Below, piece after piece: positions 9,736 through 19,218 of a stretch of 64,000 nucleotides of DNA. Numbering within the stretch: the stretch's first letter is position 1; each line of letters begins with the position of its first letter. The notes beneath the pieces were generated by a model, which was not told the origin of the DNA, searched no databases, and worked only from the letters and a program-made list of their open reading frames with translations. The translations under genes and the position numbers were made by a program. This DNA comes from JAGOTP01 sp964598725 (GTDB lineage: Bacteria > Patescibacteriota > Patescibacteriia > 2-12-FULL-60-25): contig CAZRCW010000001.1 in the NCBI GenBank assembly GCA_964598725.1, forward strand, positions 434,001 to 498,000, in the 5' to 3' direction.

Positions 9736-11025
9736 ATGATTCGATCTTTTATCCATCGCCACCTCCGTTTTGCAGAGCGTTTCTTCCAGACGGATCTGGT
9801 GTATTTGGTGAAGCATGGTTCTTGGCTGTTTGTGAATACGGCGCTCACAGCAGTGATCGGTTTGGTGACGTCGTACCTCTACGCCAACCTGTTGTCACCA
9901 GACCAATATGGTCAGTATCGGTATATTTTCTCAATCTTCACTGCACTCAATGCATTCTCCTTGACCGGGATTAACGTAGCCGTTACGCAGGCGGTCGCGA
10001 AAGGAAAAGAAGGGGCGTTATTGCAGTCAATTCCGCTTCAGCTAAAGTGGAACGTTGTCTTTTGTGTCGCGTTTATTGCGATCGGTGGTTACTACTTGGC
10101 TCAAGGAAATTACGTTTTTGCCCTATCATTATTGACATTATCGCTCTTGGCGCCGATCGCGAATATTGCGAATACCTATGGAGGGTTCCTTCAGGGAAAG
10201 AAGGAGTTCAAAGCGTTCAGTATCATCAGCTTGCTGACGAGTGTCGCGATCTTTGGTTCGGTGGCGGCAACCTTATTCTTGCATGCGAATGTGGTTCTGC
10301 TCGTGATCGCGAACATCGGTACTACAGCCCTGGTACAAGTTTTAGCGTTCTTCTGGACATTGCGAAAATATCAACCGAATAAGCAACTGGATGACGGGTT
10401 GGGTCAATTCAGCACAGGGTTATCGATTCTCACAGCGATTTCGACGATTGTGACGCAATTCGACACCTTTCTGATGTTCAATTTGTTGGGGGCGGCGAGC
10501 GTGTCGATCTTAAGCTTTGCAACGATCGTTCCGGATCAACTGAAGGGCTTCGTGAAGATCTTGAGTCAGCTCGCTCTGCCCAAGTTCGCCGTGAATGAAA
10601 CGCCGGAATCACGACGTCAGGCGTTAAAGAACTCATTCAAATTAGCCGGATTGATGTTGCTGGCGGCGATTGCTTACATCTTGATCGCTCCGTTCGTGTT
10701 TCGTTGGCTGTTTCCGGCCTATCAAGCATCTGTTTTCTACACTCGTGTGTATGCACTCACGATGGTCTTTTCGGTGTATCAGATTCCAATTAGTTTGTTG
10801 TTTGCGCATAAGCATCAGTCGCGGATTGCGCGCTTTACGATCTTTTCCTGTATTACGGTCATCGTTAGTTCGAGCGTCTTCATTCCAATTTTCGGTCTTG
10901 CTGGAGCCATTATCGCCAAAGTGGTTGCGCAAGGCATGAATTTGGCTATATCATCCTACTACGTATGGATAAAACCTCAGACTCCCGAACCTCAGAGCAG
11001 CCAAGCGCTATCAAAAAAATCCTAA
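9736..11025 (+). CDS. Wzx-type polysaccharide flippase (MATE/MOP superfamily)
   Basis: 429 residues from the ATG at 9736, one base after the upstream stop; an in-frame GTG at 9718 would overlap the upstream gene and is less likely. About 12 hydrophobic segments with the family layout: VKHGSWLFVNTALTAVIGL and ANLLSPDQYGQYRY near the N-terminus (the 'S.e.yG.y' signature of polysaccharide transporters), and a basic loop mid-protein. Flippases of this family move undecaprenyl-linked oligosaccharides across the cytoplasmic membrane. Here it would link the cytoplasmic glycosyltransferases to the O-antigen-ligase-like protein upstream. The 3' end overlaps the next gene by 61 bp. Confidence 0.88.
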   Translation: MIRSFIHRHLRFAERFFQTDLVYLVKHGSWLFVNTALTAVIGLVTSYLYANLLSPDQYGQYRYIFSIFTALNAFSLTGINVAVTQAVAKGKEGALLQSIPLQLKWNVVFCVAFIAIGGYYLAQGNYVFALSLLTLSLLAPIANIANTYGGFLQGKKEFKAFSIISLLTSVAIFGSVAATLFLHANVVLLVIANIGTTALVQVLAFFWTLRKYQPNKQLDDGLGQFSTGLSILTAISTIVTQFDTFLMFNLLGAASVSILSFATIVPDQLKGFVKILSQLALPKFAVNETPESRRQALKNSFKLAGLMLLAAIAYILIAPFVFRWLFPAYQASVFYTRVYALTMVFSVYQIPISLLFAHKHQSRIARFTIFSCITVIVSSSVFIPIFGLAGAIIAKVVAQGMNLAISSYYVWIKPQTPEPQSSQALSKKS

Positions 11026-11633
11026 AGTCCGTTCGACGCTCGGCCTTCGTAGAGCGACTGGTTCAATACAGGATCTATTACCGCTGGCTCTTGAAAGGCC
11101 GACCGGCTGGACCAACTCCCCATCTCAAAAAACAATATCGTTTGCGCGATTTTCAGACGAAATACCAGCTCAAGACCTTAGTTGAGACCGGAACGTATTT
11201 GGGAATCATGGTCGAGGCGATGAAGGGGCACTTTGAGCGAATCTACTCGATTGAGTTCGCACAAGATCTGTATGAGCGAGCAAAAAAGCAGTTCGCAGCG
11301 CAACCCAATGTGACGTTGCTTCAAGGCGATTCGGCTGTCTGCTTGAAAGAGTTGGTTCCGCAGCTGACGAGTCCAGCCCTGTTCTGGTTAGATGCGCACT
11401 ATTCTGGCGGGATCACGGGTATGGCTGATCTTGAGACGCCTGTTGTAGAAGAAATTCAAGCAATTCTCTCAAGTCCGCAGCGTCATATTTTGATCATCGA
11501 CGATTCACGTTGCTTTGATGGAACGCATGATTATCCAACGATCAAAGCGATCACGGATCAAATTACGACATTGAAGCCAGACTACCGCGTGTACGTGGAA
11601 GACGATGCCATTATCGCTGAACCGAAGGCGTAG
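10965..11633 (+). CDS. Class I SAM-dependent methyltransferase-like protein
   Basis: 222 residues. The start is the ATG at 10965, inside the flippase gene (61-bp overlap in another frame); no later start would keep the fold. Residues ~70-90 hold a motif-I-like VETGTYLGIMVEAM, then IYSIEFAQDLYERA (acidic motif II), VTLLQGDS and FWLDAHYSGG (motif IV region with Asp/His, as in macrocin O-methyltransferase-like and FkbM-like proteins). The N-terminal ~60 residues are basic and may contact membrane or glycan. Likely modifies a sugar of the surface glycan; substrate unknown. Confidence 0.6.
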   Translation: MDKTSDSRTSEQPSAIKKILKSVRRSAFVERLVQYRIYYRWLLKGRPAGPTPHLKKQYRLRDFQTKYQLKTLVETGTYLGIMVEAMKGHFERIYSIEFAQDLYERAKKQFAAQPNVTLLQGDSAVCLKELVPQLTSPALFWLDAHYSGGITGMADLETPVVEEIQAILSSPQRHILIIDDSRCFDGTHDYPTIKAITDQITTLKPDYRVYVEDDAIIAEPKA

Positions 11634-11642
11634 GCGTTTGCT

Positions 11643-12575
11643 ATGAACTCGTCGGGACAAAAGGTAAGCGTGCTGCTTCCGGTTAAAGACGGGGAGAAAT
11701 ATCTCGCGGAAGCTATCGATAGCATCCTGGCGCAGACCCATCAGCATCTTGAATTGATTATCATCAACGATGGATCACAAGATGGGACGGAAGAGATTAT
11801 TCAAGGCTATTCGGATGCGCGGATCGTCAGTCTTCAGCACGAAACATCGAAAGGGTTGCCGGCCAGTCTAAACGAAGCGATTAAGCTCGCTACCGGTAGC
11901 TACCTCGCGCGAATGGATGCGGATGACGTTGCTTTTCCAGAGCGTATCGAGAAGCAGGTGGGCTATCTAGAGACGCATCCGCAGATTGGATTGATCGGGA
12001 CATGGGCGGTGCGTATCGATGGTGCGGGAAAGCGACAATCTCACATCTATCGGACGCCCGTTTCGTCGGAAGCGATTCTGTTCCGTGCGTGCTTTGCGAA
12101 TCCGTTCGTTCATCCATCGGTAATGGCGCGTGCAGAAGTATTTAAAACGCATCTCTATAACGAGGCCTATCGGCGCAGTCAGGATTTTGAGCTCTGGAGT
12201 CGTATACTGTTCGTCTCCGGTGTGCGCGCAGCGAATCTGCCTGAGCCGCTGCTTTCTTATCGCCAACACGGAACATCACTCACGAAAAATAAATTGCGTG
12301 AAGATTATCTTCGGTCCGCGAAGATTCCCGTAGAAAATATCAAGACATTTTTTTCGTTGAGTGCAGAACAGGAAAAATTGTTTATCGACGCGTATTTGAA
12401 TGAACGGCTGTCGCTCGTACGGATCTTAAAACGAGTTAAGCTTAGCTTTGCAATCAAAAATGCCTTTCTTGTGGTGCATCCAGCGGCTCGTGCGGAGCTT
12501 TCCTCAGCTCCTTGGAAGGATGCGTGGTTCTTCGCGAAATACTGGATCAAACAGCTTATTCGTTCACGAGGTTGA
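11643..12575 (+). CDS. GT2-family glycosyltransferase
   Basis: 310 residues. GT-A fold signature in order: VSVLLPVKDGEKYLAEAIDS (nucleotide-binding strand), IIINDGSQDGTEEII, and the metal-binding ARMDADDVAFPERIEKQ (DxD-like) near residue 92. A conserved RSQDFELWSR follows near residue 180, typical of inverting GT2 enzymes that add a single sugar. No membrane segment in the core. Last gene of the plus-strand run. Its stop region overlaps the 3' end of the convergent asnB-like gene by 20 bp, with no terminator between them. Confidence 0.88.
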   Translation: MNSSGQKVSVLLPVKDGEKYLAEAIDSILAQTHQHLELIIINDGSQDGTEEIIQGYSDARIVSLQHETSKGLPASLNEAIKLATGSYLARMDADDVAFPERIEKQVGYLETHPQIGLIGTWAVRIDGAGKRQSHIYRTPVSSEAILFRACFANPFVHPSVMARAEVFKTHLYNEAYRRSQDFELWSRILFVSGVRAANLPEPLLSYRQHGTSLTKNKLREDYLRSAKIPVENIKTFFSLSAEQEKLFIDAYLNERLSLVRILKRVKLSFAIKNAFLVVHPAARAELSSAPWKDAWFFAKYWIKQLIRSRG

Positions 12576-14331
12576 GCTGCCGAAGTGCTGAGAGAAGGGT
12601 GATGACGGCTGTGCCTACGGACGCCTGGTGGAGCCGTGTTTCGATCGCGTGTTTGAGGTGGGTTGGGAAGGGATGAGTTTCTTGCAGCTTGTTCCAAGCC
12701 GTTTGTGCCAGCTCGTGGAACCTCGTATGCGTTTTTAAGAGAGATCCTTGCATGCCGAATCCAGATTTTGGTCGGTAGACGAGCTCAGGAGGGAGATAGG
12801 AAGCGAGGAGGGCTTTGAGTTCATGCTTGAGCATCCCATCGTGTAGATGTTGTTCTGCTGGAATGCGCTTTGCGTATTGAATCAATCGTGGATCAAGTAG
12901 TGGAACGCGGCCTTCAAGCGAGGCGTAGGACGTGGCTAGGTCGATCTTGCGGAGCAAGTCATTCTCAAGGGCGAGCTCTTTGTCGATCTCGTAAGCTTGG
13001 CAAGTCAGCTGCTCAAGGAAATTGCGGCCAATCGTCCATTGAGTGCTCGGCGTTGCTTCACGCAGCAACGACATCTGGCTCAGATAGAACCCAGCAGCAT
13101 CTTGAGCGAAAAGATAACTTTTCGCCTGCGCTTGGTGAAACGCGGTGTTCCAAGTGATTTTACGAGTGTGATCGAGAAGGGCTGAGAGCGCTGGATTCTT
13201 CGGTCCGTGAATCTTGGCAAGGCCGAGTTGGCGATGATAGCCCAAGAAGAGTTCGTCACCGCCTTCGCCAGAGAGAATGACTTTTACTGAGCCTTTGGCG
13301 GCTTGGCTGATCCAGTAGGTGGGGAAGATGGAGGAGTCGGAGGTTGGTTCGTCGATCTGAGCTGTGACGCGTTCAAGTGATGTTTGGAGTTCATCAGATC
13401 CAAATTCAACCAGCTCGCCCTGGAGGCCGAGTGTTGAGCGAATCTTTGTTAGATAGTTTCGGTCCGTTTCGTTGCCAGGCATGACAAGACTAAAGGTCTT
13501 GAGGTTGATGTCATGCTTATGGAGAATGGAGGCGATCAGGCTCGAGTCCGTTCCACCCGAGAAGAAAAGTCCAACCGGTGTATCGGCGATCAAATGGTCG
13601 AGCACGCTCTGTTCGGTAAGTTCACGCAACGTTTGTAGGCTAATCGGTGGTTGTTCTTCTACGCGCGCAGCACAGGTAAAACGCTCTAGTTGATGCGTTT
13701 TCAAATCGAAACACACGCCCTGTCCACGCTCAAGCTTGAAGAGATCCTGTACAAGTGTAAGTGGACTTGGAATGTAGCCGAACGTCCAAAACAGATCCCA
13801 AGCTGGCTCATGGAGTTTGGGCTGGATGTTCTGTGTCTCAAGGAGCTTGATGACGCCTTTCGCTTCAGAGGCGAAGCAGAAGAGATTCTGTTTCTGAAAG
13901 AAGTAGACCGGTTTGATACCAACTGGATCTCGAAACAGTGACACGGTTCCCTGTGCACGGTCCTGGATCGCAAAGGCGTACATGCCGCGCAGGTGTTTGG
14001 TGAGGTCCCGTCCATAACGTTGGTAGGCGGCGAGAAGAACTTCCGTATCCGAGGTCGTCCGAAAATCGTAACCAGCTGCCAGCGCGTCTTTTAGCTCTTG
14101 GAAGTTATAGATTTCGCCGTTGAATACGATGCTGAGAGTGCCGTCATTTGAGTGCATCGGCTGGTTCGAGCGCGGGTCGAGATCAAGGATCGAGAGGCGA
14201 TGATGGCCGAGCGTAACCCCGTCTCGCTCATTCTCAGCGTAGGCGTCCGGCCCGCGGTAGCTAAAACTGCTGGCGGCACGCGAGAATTCCTTCTCCTTAA
14301 GGATGCGGTTGATGCCAAGAATGCCACACAT
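12556..14331 (-). CDS. asnB: Asparagine synthetase-type glutamine amidotransferase (AsnB family)
   Basis: 591 residues. The N-terminal Ntn glutaminase domain begins MCGILGI with Cys2 as nucleophile, followed by SYRGPDA, HHRLSILDL and FNGEIYN. The synthetase domain carries the ATP pyrophosphatase loop FFSGGTDSS around residues 255-262, and SGEGGDELFLGYHRQ downstream. Family reaction: ATP- and glutamine-dependent amidation, usually aspartate to asparagine, via an acyl-adenylate. Inside glycan clusters related enzymes often amidate a sugar carboxylate, so the substrate here could be either. It shares a 96-bp divergent region with the FkbM-like gene. Confidence 0.85.
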   Translation of the reverse strand: MCGILGINRILKEKEFSRAASSFSYRGPDAYAENERDGVTLGHHRLSILDLDPRSNQPMHSNDGTLSIVFNGEIYNFQELKDALAAGYDFRTTSDTEVLLAAYQRYGRDLTKHLRGMYAFAIQDRAQGTVSLFRDPVGIKPVYFFQKQNLFCFASEAKGVIKLLETQNIQPKLHEPAWDLFWTFGYIPSPLTLVQDLFKLERGQGVCFDLKTHQLERFTCAARVEEQPPISLQTLRELTEQSVLDHLIADTPVGLFFSGGTDSSLIASILHKHDINLKTFSLVMPGNETDRNYLTKIRSTLGLQGELVEFGSDELQTSLERVTAQIDEPTSDSSIFPTYWISQAAKGSVKVILSGEGGDELFLGYHRQLGLAKIHGPKNPALSALLDHTRKITWNTAFHQAQAKSYLFAQDAAGFYLSQMSLLREATPSTQWTIGRNFLEQLTCQAYEIDKELALENDLLRKIDLATSYASLEGRVPLLDPRLIQYAKRIPAEQHLHDGMLKHELKALLASYLPPELVYRPKSGFGMQGSLLKTHTRFHELAQTAWNKLQETHPFPTHLKHAIETRLHQASVGTAVITLLSALRQLNLVNE

Positions 14332-14372
14332 AGGATGGGCCTACGTTAACATATTCGACTTTCTAAGGGCAG

Positions 14373-14401
14373 TTGTGAGATTTCGCTCCAACCCCTACAC
14401 T
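14373..14401 (+). promoter_or_regulatory. Putative sigma70-type promoter of the FkbM-like gene
   Basis: TTGTGA (14373-14378), 17-base spacer, TACACT (14396-14401). The expected start of transcription is ~20 bases before the ATG at 14428. The leader is pyrimidine-rich and has no Shine-Dalgarno sequence. Confidence 0.5.
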
Positions 14402-14427
14402 CTAGCCATCTTTCTTTTTGTCTTGCT

Positions 14428-15276
14428 ATGAATCCTTTCGCCGCCTATACCAAGAACGTGACGTCTCAATTCGGGGAGGATGGGATCATTGCGGAGCTTT
14501 TTAAGCGTATCGGTACAACCAGCAAGCTCTGTGTCGAGTTTGGAGCCTGGGATGGGAAGCACTGCAGTAACACCTGGAAGCTCTGGCACGAGGAGGGGTG
14601 GGCAGCGGTTTTGATCGAATCGCTGCAGAGCCGCGTCGATCGTTTGAGGCTAGATCTGGCAGGTTATCCAAAGGTGATTCCCCACGTCGCCTTCGTCAAA
14701 GCGGAAGGTCCGCAGTCGCTTGATGCGATGTTGCCGGCATTGGTTGGAACGCAAGCCATCGATTTGATGTCGATCGATATCGACAGTGATGACGGGTTGA
14801 TCTTTGAGAAGCTTCAGACCTATCTGCCGCGCGTTGCGATCATCGAATACAACCCGACGATCCCACCGCACATGAGTCTCATGCAAAAAGAAGGGGAGTA
14901 TTGTGGAACATCGGCGAAAGCGCTGGTTGATATCGGAAAAAAGAAAGGCTATACGTTGATCGCGCTGACAACGACCAATTGTTTCTTCGTGAAAGATGAG
15001 GAGCTTCCAAAACTTCAACTGGACGTAATCCCGACGCTAGAAGAGCTGTTTCAATATGAGAACCTGACGTACGTCATTTCATCCTACGGCGGCGGACTCG
15101 CAGCGACTCGTGTCCCGATGTACTCAAAGACCGAATTGCTTTGCCCGGTTCGTTCGGCTGTCGCCTTCGAGGGTGACCACAAGCTTGTACCAATTCTGCA
15201 TTTCAAGACTAAGCCGTTCCACACACTGCTCATCCAAAGAATCGCGGGCAAACTACGCTCGCTCTTCGGCCGCTAG
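14428..15276 (+). CDS. FkbM-like methyltransferase-fold protein
   Basis: 282 residues, single domain. Motifs in order: QFGEDGIIAELFKRI, CVEFGAWDGKHCSNT (motif I of FkbM-like methyltransferases, 'E.GA.DG'), AVLIES (acidic end of strand 2), SIDIDSDD and AIIEYNP. Proteins of this type in glycan loci O-methylate sugars. Some homologues are only annotated as hypothetical, so the reaction is not certain. The C-terminal ~60 residues are basic (LLIQRIAGKLRSLFGR), perhaps a membrane-contact helix. Seventeen bases separate it from the fucosyltransferase gene. Confidence 0.55.
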   Translation: MNPFAAYTKNVTSQFGEDGIIAELFKRIGTTSKLCVEFGAWDGKHCSNTWKLWHEEGWAAVLIESLQSRVDRLRLDLAGYPKVIPHVAFVKAEGPQSLDAMLPALVGTQAIDLMSIDIDSDDGLIFEKLQTYLPRVAIIEYNPTIPPHMSLMQKEGEYCGTSAKALVDIGKKKGYTLIALTTTNCFFVKDEELPKLQLDVIPTLEELFQYENLTYVISSYGGGLAATRVPMYSKTELLCPVRSAVAFEGDHKLVPILHFKTKPFHTLLIQRIAGKLRSLFGR

Positions 15277-15293
15277 TTAGAAATAACGCTCAC

Positions 15294-16166
15294 ATGATCG
15301 TTACGAAGATTTTGGGAGGCTTAGGGAATCAGCTTTTCCAATATGCCTTCGGAGCACGGGTTGCCGAACATACGCATCAGCCGTTGTTTCTTGATGTAAC
15401 CGCTTTCAAGGGCTATCAGCGGTCGTATCTCTTGGACCGGTTTGAGATTCAGGCGGAGGTATTGTCGGAAGAGATGGCAGCGACATTCGCAACTTACAAA
15501 AATCCGCGTTCATGGCGTCATTGGGTCGATCGCGTCAAACCATTGCCGTACCGCACCTATCGCGAGGAGCCCTTCCTTCAGTGCTATCGATCGGTGCCAG
15601 AGATGCTTCAGGTGAAGACCGATTCGGTCTACTACACAGGCTATTGGCAGAACGTTGATTATGTTCAACCTCTACGTGAACGGTTGGTACACGAGATCGT
15701 GTTGAAGCCACAGTTTCAACTAGCGAAAGAGCATCCGTTACTTGTTCAGCGAGGGCAGATGGAAACAATCGCTGTGCATATTCGTCGCGGTGACTACGTA
15801 ACGAATAAGTCGATCTATCCATTGCCGTCGAAAGAGTATTATCAAGAAGCGGTCCAAGCGATCGCCGCCCTACGCCCGAACGTGCAGATTTTTGTGTTTT
15901 CAAACGACATCGAGTGGGTGAAGCAAGAGCTGGTCTTTGATCTCCCAACGATCTATGTAAGCGACGGTCATGGGCTCACCGACGAGCAGGAGTTCGACTT
16001 TATGCGTCAATGCGATCATCACGTGATCGCGAACAGCACCTTCAGTTGGTGGGCGGCTTGGTTGCATGAGGGGAAAGATCAGATTGTGTTTGCGCCAAAG
16101 CAGTGGCTCAACCTACCACAGCTTGATACGAGCGGTTTAATCCCAACAGGCTGGAAGCTCCTATAG
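15294..16166 (+). CDS. GT11-family alpha-1,2-fucosyltransferase-like protein
   Basis: 290 residues. Clear GT11 hallmarks: GGLGNQLFQYAFGA at residues ~8-21, VHIRRGDYV near residue 165 (GDP-fucose-binding motif), FSNDIEWVKQ and VIANSTFSWWAAWL near residue 245. The family transfers fucose from GDP-fucose to galactose 2-OH in an inverting reaction. Implied product: a fucosylated surface glycan. No GDP-fucose synthesis genes are visible in this window, so the donor must come from elsewhere. The last 6 bp overlap the convergent GT-C gene. Confidence 0.88.
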   Translation: MIVTKILGGLGNQLFQYAFGARVAEHTHQPLFLDVTAFKGYQRSYLLDRFEIQAEVLSEEMAATFATYKNPRSWRHWVDRVKPLPYRTYREEPFLQCYRSVPEMLQVKTDSVYYTGYWQNVDYVQPLRERLVHEIVLKPQFQLAKEHPLLVQRGQMETIAVHIRRGDYVTNKSIYPLPSKEYYQEAVQAIAALRPNVQIFVFSNDIEWVKQELVFDLPTIYVSDGHGLTDEQEFDFMRQCDHHVIANSTFSWWAAWLHEGKDQIVFAPKQWLNLPQLDTSGLIPTGWKLL

Positions 16167-17582
16167 GGGAGTTGTTTTAGGGGGTTGTGCTTTGCGAATG
16201 AGGAGATCGGAATAGTCTTCAGAAGGAGTATAATTCTCACGAATCATCGGAGTCTTGAGTTGATCGATGTCGTAGGTTGAAATGAGGCTGGGTTGTTTGT
16301 TTTTAATCGCTTGATATATGTCGTAGGGATACGTTGTCATGGTTTGATAGGTCTCGAGGCCTCGTCGCTCACCAACGGAGAACCAAAAGTACTCGATATC
16401 GTGTCGATAGAGGTTGAAGTCGCTATTTCCATCATACACTCGATCGCCAGGCTCGGTTTTTTTCAATACATACTCGATTTTTTGTATCTGTGCTGCTTGT
16501 ACTCCTCGGTTATTGAGCGAGTTACGAAGAGTGTCTACAAGCGGAAATACACAGCTGAGGCACAGAGTTGCAGCGAGAAATTTCTGTCGATAACCGATTT
16601 GTTTAACCATTCCATAAGATGCGATAATCGCAACAAACGGGAGGATAGGTGAGAAGTATTGAAGATAGGGTGATCGTACAAATATGAGCGAACCCAGCAG
16701 ACCGAATAAGAGAATCACGATCGGTGTATAAGCGGTATCTCGTGAACGAAGACAGCCCACCAGACTGAATAGCCAGAGTAGGGGTGTAAACAAAAAGAAA
16801 TTTTTCAACGGCTGTACGATCGAAAACGTATTCAGGAATTGTGTATTTAATCGCCAAGCGAACGTAAAATAGGTCTGGAGCGCATGTGTTGAGAAGAGAT
16901 AAAGCAAATAGATGGATATCGGAAGGCAGGTGAGGATGGTGAATATGAACAGGTACTGAATATTGCGCCGATCTTTCCACCAAAGATAGCCGAGCACTGT
17001 ACTTAGACTCACAAGGAAAAATAACCCTTTCTGAAGCACTAGGAAACTTAGTCCAGCGCTTAGGGAGAGGAGCGCTAAACTTTGTGCTTTCCGCTGTTCT
17101 TGATAGCGGACAAGGAAGTTGACGGAGATTAGGCTCAGCAGGATCTGAAGTGTGTCTGGTCGAATGTCCAGCATTGGTCTATAAAAGAAGGGTGATGCGA
17201 GTAGCAAGAGGGCGGCAATCAAGCTCTGAGTTCTATTCTTTGAGAGAGTGAATGTGATGCGATATATCAGAAAAATATCCGCCAGGAAAAACGCGAAAAT
17301 GAGAAACTTGGCTGCATATAAGGCCCGTATGTTCTCCCCGAAAATCCAAATAATCGGCGCCAAGAGATAATAGAAAAACGGGTTATGATGCTGAAAGAAA
17401 TCAATAAATATCCGCTCACCTTGAAGTAGCTTCCATCCCGTATGCATCGCCTCAAATTCGTCATGGTTAAACGTGCCAAGCCACCAGTAGACAAAGGAGC
17501 CCGCTATCAATAAGCAGATAAGCGATACGATCAAAGCTTGCAGCTTTGTCTGACGACGTAAAAACTGAATGAAGTTGATCAT
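16161..17582 (-). CDS. GT-C membrane glycosyltransferase (PMT/ArnT-like, GT39/GT83-type)
   Basis: 473 residues with about ten hydrophobic segments. After the first membrane span comes a loop with FNHDEFEAMHTGW (residues ~37-49), the acidic catalytic-type motif of GT-C enzymes, then FFQHHNPFFYYLLAP as in the 'dolichyl-phosphate-mannose-protein mannosyltransferase' family. These enzymes use polyprenyl-phosphate sugars at the outer membrane face. Base composition is lower than that of its neighbours (40-48% GC in the 60-base lines counted, against ~50-55% nearby), which suggests separate acquisition. It is the third gene of a minus-strand run with the FAD oxidoreductase and gtrA-like gene. Confidence 0.72.
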   Translation of the reverse strand: MINFIQFLRRQTKLQALIVSLICLLIAGSFVYWWLGTFNHDEFEAMHTGWKLLQGERIFIDFFQHHNPFFYYLLAPIIWIFGENIRALYAAKFLIFAFFLADIFLIYRITFTLSKNRTQSLIAALLLLASPFFYRPMLDIRPDTLQILLSLISVNFLVRYQEQRKAQSLALLSLSAGLSFLVLQKGLFFLVSLSTVLGYLWWKDRRNIQYLFIFTILTCLPISIYLLYLFSTHALQTYFTFAWRLNTQFLNTFSIVQPLKNFFLFTPLLWLFSLVGCLRSRDTAYTPIVILLFGLLGSLIFVRSPYLQYFSPILPFVAIIASYGMVKQIGYRQKFLAATLCLSCVFPLVDTLRNSLNNRGVQAAQIQKIEYVLKKTEPGDRVYDGNSDFNLYRHDIEYFWFSVGERRGLETYQTMTTYPYDIYQAIKNKQPSLISTYDIDQLKTPMIRENYTPSEDYSDLLIRKAQPPKTTPL

Positions 17583-17616
17583 ATACTAGCGGAGCTTACT
17601 CCTATCGTCGGGCGAA

Positions 17617-19203
17617 CTATTTCTTTTCGTGATATTCCTGCTCGGTATTCACTTCCCAGATGGCGCTCTTATCCACTATGCCAGCGATGATATTATCCAC
17701 CATCACCATTGCAGTTAGCATGGAGTGATCTTGGTTGTTGTAACGGTGCATCCCATTTCGTCCTAATAAGAAGAGGTTTGAGAAGCTGTCTGTAAATCCA
17801 CGTAGCTCGGGGAATCGTTTGTAGGTACCAAAGTAGGCGGGGTAGGTTTTTTTCTCACGTAGAATCGTCCCGTCAATCACTTGGTCTGCATTCAGAACAC
17901 CAATTCGCTCCATTTCTTGCTTGCCGAGCTCGATCAGATCCTTATCGGCCATGGTCCAGAGCACATCGCCTTCATTGCAGAAGTACTCTAAGCCTATCCA
18001 GGTTGTTGTTGGGTCTTTCACCAAATACTCACTCCAATTGTTAAACACCTGAATACGACCAACTTGGACGTTTGGGTCGTGAACATAAATCCAGTTATCC
18101 GTGATTCGACCGTCTGGCTGTTCTGGATCACGTAAGCGAAGCTCTTTGGTAAGTAGACCAACAGTCATGAAATCACGATACAGAAGGCCATCGCTAATCT
18201 CTTGAATGTCTGCAGGTACGGTCACATTCGTAAGGCTTCGTACCAGTTCTCTGATCGGCATGGTTGAGATGAAGAGGTCGCCTTCGTAGAGCTTGTTTGT
18301 ACCATCGATGGAGGTGGTAGTGACTGAAAGGATTTTCTCACCTTCTGCTTTAATAGCTGTCACTCGTTCCCCCATATGGATCTCTCCACCACGTTCTGCG
18401 ACTTCTTTGGCGACCATCTCCCACATGAGGCCGGGGCCAAGTTTCGGGTAAAGAAATTTCTCGATCAATGAGGTCTCAACGCCTTTTTGGCCGGGACGCG
18501 TACGCTGTGGAAGAAGTTTCTTGAGAAAATGGATCGCCGCTTTCGTGATGGATAATCCTTTTACGCGTTGAGCCCCCCAATCTGGACTGATCTCAGAGCA
18601 AGGAACGCCCCAGACTTTGTGAGTGTAGGATTTAAAAAAAGTTTTGTAGAGTTCATCGCCAAAACGATTGATGTAAAAATCCTCAAGACTTTTTTCTGGT
18701 TTGATCGGGAGCAAGGCGCGATGGAAGTAGGTGGCTAGGATTCGAAGCATGCGCATGAATCCCAGCTTCTTCATCGTGTCCCAGCTTAGGGCGATGGGAT
18801 ACGGAAAAAACGTTTTATTGAAGTAGATACGAGAGACACGGTTGCGGACAAGCATGACCTCATCTGTAACGGCAGGATCTCGACTGTCTGCGGTTGTTGG
18901 TCGAACCGTTGTTTGCTGGTTCTGATATCCAAGTACGAGATCCTCAGTATCCTTGCCTTTTTCTACTGGCAGAATGTTGAGCCACCAACGCATTACACGG
19001 TCAGATTTTGAAAAGAAGCGGTGCCCACCGATGTCAATGCGGTTCCCATGGTATTCAACCGTTTTTGAGATGCCTCCCACGTAACGCTCGCTCGTTTCTA
19101 GGATGATTGGTTTAATGTCCGTTCGTGTGAGTAGTTCATAAGCTGCGGTGAGCCCAGCTGGTCCTGCGCCAATAATAATGGCCCGTTTTTGTGAATGTGA
19201 CAT
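17617..19203 (-). CDS. NAD(P)/FAD-dependent oxidoreductase, UDP-galactopyranose mutase/protoporphyrinogen oxidase-like
   Basis: 528 residues. N-terminal dinucleotide-binding fold IIIGAGPAGLTAAYELL, followed by VGGISKTV and IDIGGHRFFSKS, an arrangement shared by UDP-galactopyranose mutase-like and amine-oxidase/protoporphyrinogen-oxidase-like flavoproteins. The C-terminal FAD motif is LLGRNGMHRYNNQDHSM. Proteins of this exact architecture are common in bacterial glycan clusters, where they are thought to act on nucleotide or lipid-linked sugars; the reaction is not established by sequence. Fifteen bases separate it from the upstream gtrA-like gene, so the two are probably co-transcribed. Confidence 0.75.
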   Translation of the reverse strand: MSHSQKRAIIIGAGPAGLTAAYELLTRTDIKPIILETSERYVGGISKTVEYHGNRIDIGGHRFFSKSDRVMRWWLNILPVEKGKDTEDLVLGYQNQQTTVRPTTADSRDPAVTDEVMLVRNRVSRIYFNKTFFPYPIALSWDTMKKLGFMRMLRILATYFHRALLPIKPEKSLEDFYINRFGDELYKTFFKSYTHKVWGVPCSEISPDWGAQRVKGLSITKAAIHFLKKLLPQRTRPGQKGVETSLIEKFLYPKLGPGLMWEMVAKEVAERGGEIHMGERVTAIKAEGEKILSVTTTSIDGTNKLYEGDLFISTMPIRELVRSLTNVTVPADIQEISDGLLYRDFMTVGLLTKELRLRDPEQPDGRITDNWIYVHDPNVQVGRIQVFNNWSEYLVKDPTTTWIGLEYFCNEGDVLWTMADKDLIELGKQEMERIGVLNADQVIDGTILREKKTYPAYFGTYKRFPELRGFTDSFSNLFLLGRNGMHRYNNQDHSMLTAMVMVDNIIAGIVDKSAIWEVNTEQEYHEKK

Positions 19204-19218
19204 GGAAAATGGATTATT

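Noticed and set aside
10965..11025. Frameshift between the flippase and the methyltransferase-like gene
   Set aside because: Both proteins look complete and belong to different families. The 61-bp overlap is a genuine gene overlap, not one broken gene.
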